Origin: Pigoraptor vietnamica
Lineage: Eukaryota; Opisthokonta; Filasterea
Length of the DNA: 16,219 nucleotides
Reading direction: 5' to 3'
Assembly: GCA_943704525.1 (NCBI GenBank)
Contig: CALSCQ010000873.1
Location: 1-16,219, forward strand
Shown here: positions 9,791 through 16,219 of the stretch, one piece after another
Position numbering within the stretch: the stretch's first letter is position 1
Layout: each line of letters starts with the position of its first letter
Position numbers and translations under genes: made by a program
Notes under the pieces: generated by a model
Seen by the model: only the letters and a program-made list of their open reading frames with translations
Databases searched by the model: none
Told to the model about the DNA's origin: nothing

Positions 9791-11490
9791 GTGCTCGTCC
9801 CACTTGCAGGTGCTGTCCCACCGTGACACCGCCGGCGGCGCGCGTGAGGGTCCCGGCTGCATGAAATCACGCATTCGGTCAGTGGGGCAAAGAGACAAAC
9901 AGACGGGGGCCGTGGACTGTGAGCCAATTACCAGAGTCGAGAGTCCGGGCAGAGGAGGGAAGGGGGCATTGCACGGCTCTGCCGACACGGGCTGCAGCCG
10001 CAAACAAATCACGGGTCAAAATAAGCGCTTGAGTTTTCCCTGCACCCCAAAGTTCCCGAAACGGCACAGAAACAGCACACACCGAGTTGTCGCCCGCGCC
10101 GGCGAGGCTTTCGGCAATGAGCCCATCCGACGCGACTTGATCCTCCAATGCCGCCCACCCCTCATCGCCGGCAAGCGACTCGGCAAGGCGCCTGTCGAAC
10201 TCGACTTGCTCCTCCAATGCGCACTCCTCAGCGCCCGCAAGGGACTCGGCAAGGCGCCTGTCGACCTCAATTTGGTCCTCGTCCCTCTGCAGTGAGTGCC
10301 GGCAGCATCCACCATGACAGGGACAAAGGGTCACTGGCTGAAAAAAAACAAGTCACATGAGCTGAACTCGGCCAATATTAATGCAGCACACACCCGATTG
10401 CCGCTGAGGGACTCTAGATCTGTCGCAAGGAGCCCGTCGGCCGGCTCAATTTGGTCGTCTCCCGGTCTCTTGTTCCACTCGTCGAGCTCGACCATTGGCA
10501 TTCCTGCGAGGGGGGCGAGTGAGTGAGTCACAACTGAACACCCGCCGAAAAAACCGAAGGGCGACGTCGGTAGTAGCATGCCTTTCTCGACCATGGCAGT
10601 ACTGCCAATGGGCACGGCCGCATCGTAATGTGCGGCGATCATGCACACGTGGACCGCCTCGGCCGAGTGCGAAGGTAGTCGGCACGCACAGCTCCGGTCG
10701 ACCTCGCCAAAGTGAGAGTCACACAAGGGCATGATGGGTGACCGTGTTAACAGCTTGCCCTCGGCTATCTCGCAGTGGACGACAATGGGTGCCCTGCCGA
10801 TCACGGACGGTCGGCCGAAATGCCGCCAGTCGGTCAGCCAATAACGCACAAAACCTAATGACAGTTGGCTGTCAAACACACCTGATGCAATAAGCGAGGC
10901 ACGCCAGGGCAATGTCGTCGTCCCACGCGTCTGTGGCGCTCAGCGTCATGTGCACGTAATCTTCAAAGGATGCGATCCGCGCGCCGACGTTGCAGTCTTC
11001 GAGGCCGGGAACCCGGCCGGCTTCAAACCCACGCCGAAACCTCAGGAGCGCGTCAATGCATGCCGCACGCAGATCGCCATGGTCGCCCTACAGTTCAACA
11101 CGGGGAGGTGAGAGATGGGGTCAGGCCGGCGGTGGACCAACAGCACTAGTGACTGACGGCACAGGCTACGCTGACTGACGAACCCCGGCGCGCCATGCAC
11201 TGACCTCCACAGGCCGGCCCGAATGGCCTGCACTCAAGAAAACGGCCCTGAACAGAGACGATCCATCCTTTGGCACGGGAATGCGACGGAAACGAATGCA
11301 TTCCAGAAGACTGGGGTCACAGAAAGGTGAGTAGGAAGTGACTGAGCCGTTGAAGCTGAACAATCGCGGCTCCGGAGAACTGAACTGAATGTCCGAGCAG
11401 TGGGCAAAACAGTGCCGGCACATTGATCAGCAAGTCGGCTGCCCGCCCAGCCGGTTGGACTCACCCATCGATTGGAAGTCGGACGTCCAT
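9695..11490 (-). CDS. OTU-fold protease-like protein with acidic C-terminal repeats (spliced)
   Basis: Exons in transcript order: 11490-11465, 11310-11205, 11087-10882, 10793-10603 (or to 10582), 10503-10394, 10286-10083, then probably 9991-9695. The ATG is the first after an upstream in-frame stop, and the first donor is GTGAGT. Joined, this gives about 379 residues. The OTU layout is visible: PVPKDGSSLFRAVF, then GDHGDLRAAC, SFEDYVHMTL, AWDDDIALACLA, then APIVVHCE and finally AEAVHVCMIAAHYDAAVP. The Asp and His of the usual catalytic set are present, but the nucleophile position (DGNC in active OTUs) is Ser. A tail of four acidic repeats follows. OTU proteins normally cleave ubiquitin chains in the cytosol or nucleus. 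Here activity is doubtful. The 3' end is uncertain: without the last intron the frame stops at 9879. The intron at 10504-10602 may be absent or use a GC donor at 10581. Confidence 0.72.
10083..10503 (-). repeat. Four MIU-like acidic repeats in the OTU-like protein
   Basis: Exons 10503-10394 and 10286-10083 encode DDQIEPADGLLATDLESLSG, EDQIEVDRRLAESLAGAEE, EEQVEFDRRLAESLAGDEG and EDQVASDGLIAESLAGAGD, spaced 22-24 residues. The pattern D..(L/I)A..L...E is close to the ubiquitin-binding MIU (inverted UIM) consensus, and tails with such motifs are known on deubiquitinases. Two units share about 20 identical bases. The repeat spacing across the junction favours the acceptor at 10287 (107-base intron) over a T-tract acceptor at 10338, which would insert 17 residues. 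Confidence 0.6.
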
Positions 11491-11983
11491 GGCGAGACTG
11501 AATGGCACCGGCACTCCGGCCGGGCAGACGAGCGGAGGCTGACCGTTGCAAGTAGTCAGACACGGAGCCGACTGAAGCCAGAGGATTTACACAGTCGACG
11601 TCCCACTACTAAAGCACGGCCAGTGACGCCAGCGTGAGCGTGAGTACGGTGCACGGCCGTGGCGACTGAAGAAAAGTTTGACTACGCGCGGCAACACCCC
11701 GGATTTTTTCCTACAGTTGGCTGTTTTGAAGATTAGTACCCTGATCTTTGGCGCGCAGACGGATATCTATTTCTTCACACTCGTATACTGATTTCAAGCC
11801 ACCACTTCTCGCGTGTCACCGTAAATCGCCCCCTCAAACTGCCCGCCGCCTCTTGCGCGAGTGTAGTGACTCCCATTTAAACCCGCGGCTTCCGCTGCTT
11901 TGAATTCAGTCACTGATTGCCGGTGCGATTGCCGTGTGTTGAAGTCAAATCCCAAAACCACTCGATCGGCTTCGGTGGGTCTT
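11491..11983 (-). other. Upstream flank of the OTU-like gene
   Basis: This is the only place a promoter for the minus-strand gene could lie before the repeat block. An in-frame TAA at about 11586 (minus strand) supports the ATG at 11490. I see no clear TATA box or other named motif. Near 11830, CCCTCAAACTGCCCGCCGCC is a single diverged copy of the repeat core found in the flanking arrays. Confidence 0.4.
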
Positions 11984-12234
11984 GACTTGCATGCATTTGA
12001 ACGAACCAACGCTGGAAACAATTGCCGCGGAAAAGGGAGAGGGATCAGGAGCGAGCAGAACGGCCGGCAGACGCACAAAAGCGACAGTGAAATGCCACGC
12101 AGCAGCGCAAGGGAAAATCATTCAGACAAAGAGGGACCCGGCCGACCCAGCCGTGTACATGTGCGGAAACCGAGGCCGACCGGCGCATGGCGGTGGCAAG
12201 GTACGTGCAGCTGGCAGGTAAGGGGTGCACTCAA
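11984..12234 (+). repeat. Long direct repeat, copy 1 (about 250 bp)
   Basis: It runs from GACTTGCATGCATTTGAACG to GGTAAGGGGTGCACTCAA. The same sequence recurs 583 bp downstream with small indels and substitutions. Short open frames inside it shift between the two copies, so I do not call it coding. Splice-like strings (CAAG|GTACGT, GCAG|GTAAGG) near the right end are preserved in both copies but probably by identity alone. Confidence 0.9.
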
Positions 12235-12566
12235 CCGTGTGCGCTTCCCTCGAACGTCCGCTCCTCGCGCACTAGTGCGCTTCCTCAACCTCACTGTCCG
12301 CTTCCCATGTGCTCGCGTAGTTCCCTCACTCAAACCATGTGCGCTCACGGCCTTCCCTCAAACGTCCGCTCCTCGCGCACTAGTGCGCTTTTTCAACCTC
12401 ACTGTCCGCTTCTCATGTGCTCGCGTAGTTCCCTCACTCAAACCATGTGCGCTCACGGCCTTCCCTCGAACGTCCGCTCCTCGTGCACTAATGCGCTTCC
12501 TCAACCTCACTGTCCGCTTCTCATGTGCTCGCGTAGTTCCCTCGAACTGCCCGCTCCTCGCGCACT
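12235..12566 (+). repeat. 108-bp tandem repeat array, three units
   Basis: GCTCGCGTAGTTCCCTC occurs at about 12311, 12419 and 12527, exactly 108 bp apart. Each unit contains CCCTCAAACGTCCGCTCCTC, a palindrome GCGCACTAGTGCGC (12267-12280 and 12375-12388, degraded in the third unit), CTCAACCTCACTGTCCGCTT and CTCATGTGCTCGCG. A 31-bp insert with ACCATGTGCGCTCACGGCC distinguishes this unit from the 77-bp form further on. Confidence 0.9.
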
Positions 12567-12811
12567 GACTTGCATGCATTTGAACGAACCAACGCTGGAA
12601 ACAATTGCCGTGGAAAAAGGAGAGGGATCGGGAGCGAGCAGAAGCCGGCAGACGCACAAAAGCGACAGTGAAATGCCACGCAGCGCAAGGCCGGGGAAAA
12701 AATACAGACAAAGAGGGACCCGGCCGACCCAGCCAGTGTGCAGAAACCGAGGCCGACCGGCGCATGGCGGCGGCAAGGTACGTGCAGCTGGCAGGTAAGG
12801 GGTGCACTCAA
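12567..12811 (+). repeat. Long direct repeat, copy 2 (about 245 bp)
   Basis: This is the second copy of the element at 11984. It begins GACTTGCATGCATTTGAACG and ends GGTAAGGGGTGCACTCAA. Relative to copy 1 it lacks a few bases near the AGCGAGCAGAA and CACGCAGC regions and carries scattered substitutions, so it is not a recent perfect duplication. It directly joins the preceding 108-bp array and is followed by a related array, so element plus array form one higher-order unit. Confidence 0.9.
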
Positions 12812-13330
12812 ACCATATGCGCTTCCCTCGAACGTCCGCTCCTCGCGTACAGCTGCAGCTCCTTCGAACTGTCCGCTCCTCGCGCACTAGTGCACTTCCA
12901 CAACCTCACTGTTCGCTTCTCATGTGCTCGCGTAGTTCACTCGAACTGTCCGCTTCTCGCGCACTGGTGCGCTTCCTCAACCTCACTGTCCGCTTCTCAT
13001 ATGCTCGCGTAGTTCCCTCGAACTGTCCGCTCCTCGCGCACTAGTGCGCTTCCACAACCTCACTGTCTGCTTCTCATGTGCTCGCGTAGTTCCCTCGAAC
13101 TGTCCGCTTCTCGCGCACTGGTGCGCTTCCTCAACCTCACTGTCCGCTTCTCATGTGCTCGCGTAGTTCCCTCGAACTGTCCGCCCCTCGCGCGCTCGTG
13201 CAGCTCCTTCGAACTGTTCGCTCCTCGCGCACTAGTGCACCTCCACCTCACTCAGTCCGCTTCTAATGTCAGTGCTCGTGTAGTTCCCTCGAACTGTCCG
13301 CTTCTCGAGCACGAGTGCGCTTCCCTCGCT
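12812..13330 (+). repeat. 77-bp tandem repeat array with partial units
   Basis: GCTCGCGTAGTT occurs at about 12926, 13003, 13080 and 13157 (steps of 77 bp), and a diverged GCTCGTGTAGTT lies near 13274. Each unit reads CCCTCGAACTGTCCGCTTCT, CGCGCACTAGTGCGC or the variant GCGCACTGGTGCGC, then CCTCAACCTCACTGTCCGC and TCTCATGTGCTCGCG. CTAGTG and CTGGTG forms alternate, hinting at duplication of pairs. A shorter motif with CAGCTCCTTCGAACTGT interrupts the array near 12850 and 13200. Confidence 0.9.
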
Positions 13331-14965
13331 GCCTTCTCGCGCACTTGTACTGTCCGGATCCGCTCCTCGATTCTCACTATCCGCCTCGGCGTGCTGCGCT
13401 TCCCCTCACTGCCCGCAACTTGTGCACTTCTGCACTCGTGCGTTTTCCTCTATTCAGTTGATGTCCGCTTCTCCCGCAATCGCTCAAATGCGTTTTCTCA
13501 CGTCTGACTGCCGCCTGACATGATCATGTGCGCCCTCGTACTCGTCTGTCCGCCGGCAGCCGAGTCTCGCGCCGCCCGGCGCACTCGTGTGCCTCCCCGG
13601 CAAAGCGTCCGCTTCTCGTGCGCTCGAGCTGCTTCTTCAAAATGTTAGCTCCTCGCTGTGCCGTCAGTTCCCGCAAACTGTCCGCCTCAGCTTTCACTGA
13701 CTCGCTCGTGCAATTCCCTCAAATCAGTTAGCAGTTGTCCGCTTCTGTCTCGCACCGGCGCTCCGGTGCAATTGCCTCAAACTAAACCGGTCATTGTCCC
13801 GAGAATTTTGTACGGTTCCCTCCAACACCTGTCTGCACCGGCTTCTCGTGCAGTCCTGGGCCTTCCCGGCTCGGGGCACTCGGATGATTTCCGCTCGGCT
13901 CGCGCCACGCACGCGTCAGTTAATAGATGCCGAGTGAGGATCCCCTCACTAACCGACGCTTTCTTCTGCACAGGCGTCTCAGGCCGGAACTGCACGGCCC
14001 TATCAAATGTCAAACTGCCGTTGCTACCGCCGTCGATGGAAATCGGCAGCAAACGACTGGCGGGGCGGGCATGAAATCTTCTGAAACCGCACGGCAAGCA
14101 AACCCGGTCTGATTCGGCTACGAGCGGCCACTGATCTGTCCCCAGCCGGCGACGGCACTGGCAAACCGGACCACCGTCACTATCAAGTCTTGTTCAATTG
14201 TCCAGCTTCGGCCTGGCCGGGCGGTCGGCACTCTCAGTCATCAGATTTCCATCACTGACTGACGCATTCAGCTTCGAACCAGCGGTCCGGATTTCACCGT
14301 CCTCGAACTGCTGTTTAAACGGCGTCCGATTCGCGTCGGCGGCAGCTGATCCATCGCTCAGTCAGGCAACGGCAACCAGTGTTCAGTCTTTTGTGCTATC
14401 CGCAAACTGTCTTTGAACCTCATTTTTCCTTCAAACGGCCTGCGGACAGGTGTTTTTGTTTGATTTCCCCTAACGGCTCTCCACAACGCCGTTGCACCGT
14501 GTATGATCGTGCCCAAACTAATCTCGGTCCTTCAAACTCGGGACCCAGCGTTGTGCGCAGCCGTTTCCGCAACTGAACTGCTGCTCGCGAACGGCGCGCT
14601 CGTCACTGATGTGTTAACTCCGAACTGACGGCTGCGCGCGGCCGGGATGGCCGGCGGTTCGGCGTTGCTACAATTGTCGTCCGCGAACGGCGGCAGTCTA
14701 AAGTAGTCATCGGCTGCCGATTTCCTCAACTGATTAAAACGATTTCCGTGACTGACCACTGCCGTCAGTAGAGTCGGTCGCCCAGAGCCGGCGCCGCAGT
14801 CTAGCGTCAGCTCAGGAAATCACTGCACAACCGGACCGTGTCTGGCGCTTCGCGGCGGACCGTTTGAAGGAATACGAAGCTGATCAGTCCCGCCGGACAG
14901 TTTGTGGCCGAAAGTGGCAGGCAATATCGTCCGGTCAGTCCAGATACGTTGTGAGTGTGATGGAT
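13331..14965. other. Decayed repeat-like intergenic DNA, no gene seen
   Basis: Single weak copies of the array core persist, such as CCGCAAACTGTCCGCCTCAG near 13671 and CCTCGAACTGCTG near 14301. A short GATTTCC motif, often followed by a TCACTGAC-like string, recurs near 13885, 14245, 14461, 14720 and 14741. Open frames are short on both strands, lack recognisable motifs, and I could not join any by splice signals. The density of such fragments falls with distance from the array, as expected for ageing copies. Confidence 0.45.
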
Positions 14966-14969
14966 TCGG

Positions 14970-14998
14970 GTCACGTGTACAAAGTGTGAGTCACGTGT
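14970..14998 (+). promoter_or_regulatory. Paired GTCACGTGT boxes upstream of the second gene
   Basis: TCACGTGT occurs at 14971 and 14991, exactly 20 bp apart (two helical turns), about 270-300 bp before the ATG at 15269. CACGTG is the classic palindromic E-box/G-box bound by bHLH or bZIP dimers. The role is inferred from identity, spacing and position only. Confidence 0.4.
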
Positions 14999-15042
14999 GG
15001 CTTTCGTTACTTTGTTACTCTGCTTACCGCAAAAACTCTGTT

Positions 15043-15095
15043 GGAGTGTAAATTTCTTTTTTGAAGGAGTAAACTCTTCCAAAGCAAGAGTAAAT
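15043..15095 (+). promoter_or_regulatory. Cluster of GAGTAA-like motifs before the second gene
   Basis: GGAGTGTAAA (15043), GGAGTAAAC (15066) and AGAGTAAAT (15087) lie about 21-23 bp apart in an AT-richer patch, and the reverse form GTTACTC is at 15015. A CT-rich stretch near 15160-15182 follows and could hold the transcript start or an untranslated-exon acceptor (TTCTCTCCAG). No TATA box is evident. Confidence 0.25.
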
Positions 15096-15268
15096 CCATC
15101 CCTTTGGCGCCAGCCAACGCCCCACCGAGGCGCAAACATACACTGAAAAGCGCCGATTCGTCCTCTCTTCTTTCTCTCCAGTCCCCGTTGGTTCCTTTCC
15201 TTCGGTGACTGTGTGTTCCCCTGGTGCGCTCCCATGCCCGCCTTCCGGCTTCTCTCGCCTCGACAACC

Positions 15269-16219
15269 ATGGCGCGCCCGCCTCCGCGGCGCGCTCGCAA
15301 TCGCGGCAATCCAGACGCCGAGCGTCTTCGTCCCACGCACCTTCGCATGTTCTTTTTCGCCTTCTGCGTCGGCCTCGTCTTCGCTTCGATCGCCCCCATC
15401 CCTCCCACTGCACCGACGGCGACGATGCCCCCGTCCGCGTCCGTCTCGACGCCCCGCGCCCTGCTCCTTCGGCGACTGCGGCGACTGCGACGACTGCGAC
15501 CACGGCGACGACGCCGATTGATGCGAACGCCGCTACTGGTGGCGGCCCTCCCCAGTGCGTCTCTCCCTCTGGGAAGGCCGTCGGCTGGTGGGTCGTGTTT
15601 ACTGTCGACCGCGGCGTCGATTACTTTTACCTCGACGACACGATGCCCCGCGTCGCCCCCTTCTCGTCCCTCGGCGTCCTCGGCGGCGTCGAGAACGCCA
15701 CGTCGTCCCCCGTCGCCCTCACCGTCCGCTCCGTCCTCGGTGCGCGGCGCGTCGCCGACCACTTTGCGTACTCTGACTCGTTCAGCGCCGTCGTCAGCAA
15801 CGCCTCTCTCGTCAGCGACCGCGCCTCGACGTTCTTCGCCTCTAGCGTCCTCGACGAGGCCAACCGCCCCCTCCGCTCCCACGGGCTGATCGCCTTCAGC
15901 GAGTCCCACGGCGTCGGCGTCGCGCTCCTTCACTCGGACCCGTTCTTCCCGCCCATCGATCCCCGCACCGGTGGAATCCTCGACCCCGCCGATCCCTCCG
16001 CGGGTCCCTGGCGCTGGATCGACTCGGAGGGCGCCGCACGCACGCGCCACTTTGGCTGCTTCTCGGTGGGCGACCCCGCGGGCCCGCTCAAGACCGTCGC
16101 CGCCGTCACCCTCCCCGCCGTCCTCGAGCTCGTCGCCAGCGCGAATCCCGTCGTCGAGGTCAGGCACCTCGTCCCCCCCACTGCTTCGGGCGCCGCCTCC
16201 TCGCAGATTGCCGCGTTCC
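15269..16219 (+). CDS. Secreted or membrane protein with DNase II-like N-terminal domain (3'-partial)
   Basis: The start ACCATGG at 15269 has a strong eukaryotic context. MARPPPRRARNRGNP is followed by a hydrophobic signal, MFFFAFCVGLVFASIAPIPP (from 15347), in one frame; the rest of the protein is read in another frame from about 15470 or 15556 to the window end. The body begins CVSPSGKAVGWWVVF, has YFYLDD (15622-15639), RSHGLIAF with His at 15880, HSDPFFPP with His at 15931, and FGCF (16051-16062). DNase II proteins share this order: Cys then G..V.W, Y.YLD, a catalytic H.K, and HS.P.FP about 17 residues after that His. Here the catalytic Lys position is Leu, so nuclease activity is unlikely. 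The family call is from memory of the layout. The gene continues beyond the window. Confidence 0.62.
15443..15555 (+). other. Frame break: possible 113-base intron with weak donor, or a missing base
   Basis: The signal-peptide frame and the downstream frame differ by one position. The only AG between 15361 and 15560 is the acceptor-like CCTCCCCAG ending at 15555. A GT at 15443 (GTCTCG) would give a 113-base, phase-0 intron of normal size, joining PPSAS to CVSPSG, but the donor is far from the GTGAGT type used elsewhere. Alternatively one base is absent near 15440-15470, and the Thr/Ala-rich run ATAATATTATTATT is translated. Confidence 0.5.
15465..15517 (+). repeat. GCGACT/GAC-rich simple repeat
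   Basis: A run of CGGCGACTGCGGCGACTGCG followed by ACGACTGCGACCACGGCGAC is low-complexity with a 3/9-base rhythm. It lies inside the putative intron or, if translated, encodes a Thr/Ala linker after the signal peptide. Such a tract is a plausible site for slippage or a base-call error. Confidence 0.7.

Noticed and set aside
8477-10295. Long plus-strand frames of 313-528 codons through the minisatellite
   Set aside because: The 40/41-bp unit lacks stops in all plus frames and is not a multiple of three, so the Ser/Arg-rich peptides are by-products. The last one also runs antisense to the OTU-like exons.
10288-10338. Alternative 17-residue exon extension (CPCHGGCC) after the T-tract acceptor at 10338
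   Set aside because: It would need a 56-base intron, shorter than the others, and would break the 22-24 residue repeat spacing. It remains possible as a minor splice form.
10861-11725. Repeated 12-mer ACAGTTGGCTGT at 10861 and near 11714
   Set aside because: Several such pairs are expected by chance in 16 kb, and the flanks do not match.
11900-12798. Short frames in the 250-bp direct repeats, including an AT-hook-like NRGRPAHGGGK
   Set aside because: The frame leading to this peptide is shifted between the two copies, and the match is explained by DNA identity alone.
13925-13980. Intron-like string with GTGAGG, CACTAAC and a TTCTGCACAG end
   Set aside because: It would be only about 46 bases and no coding exon can be joined on either side.

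Overview
The window looks like nuclear DNA of a GC-rich unicellular eukaryote. Short introns (about 88-127 bases, most with GTGAGT/GTGGGT-like donors and YAG acceptors) interrupt reading frames that join cleanly when spliced. Protein modules of extracellular eukaryotic proteins (TSP1-like, PAN/Apple-like, a single membrane span, an NPxY tail) and an OTU-like protease fold are visible. I cannot name the species or the phylum. All gene models come from reading splice signals and frame continuity by eye.

Layout: (1) 42-7511, plus strand: the 3' twelve exons of a very large type I membrane protein. At least 2,091 residues are in the window and the 5' end lies outside it. (2) 7512-8489: 3' flank with nothing recognisable. 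(3) 8490-9365: a minisatellite of about 40-41 bp units, followed by decayed relatives to about 9790. (4) 9695-11490, minus strand: a compact multi-exon gene that no single open frame reveals. It encodes an OTU-like cysteine-protease fold followed by acidic, possibly ubiquitin-binding repeats. The expected nucleophilic Cys is Ser. (5) 11984-13330: a higher-order repeat made of a roughly 250-bp element present twice (583 bp apart), each copy followed by 108-bp or 77-bp tandem units carrying a 14-bp palindrome. (6) 13331-14965: decayed repeat-like DNA with no gene that I can support. (7) 14970-15268: promoter-like region with paired CACGTG boxes. (8) 15269-16219, plus strand: the start of a second secreted or membrane protein whose N-terminal domain resembles DNase II. 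It has one frame break or unusual intron and runs off the window.

The two plus-strand genes appear to be tandem relatives. The first residues of gene 1 in the window (an FGCF motif in a similar setting) correspond to the end of the portion of gene 2 that is visible. Gene 1 would then show the C-terminal architecture and gene 2 the N-terminal architecture of one surface-protein family. The OTU-like gene lies between them on the opposite strand, flanked on both sides by related repeats, and has no evident functional link to the surface proteins.
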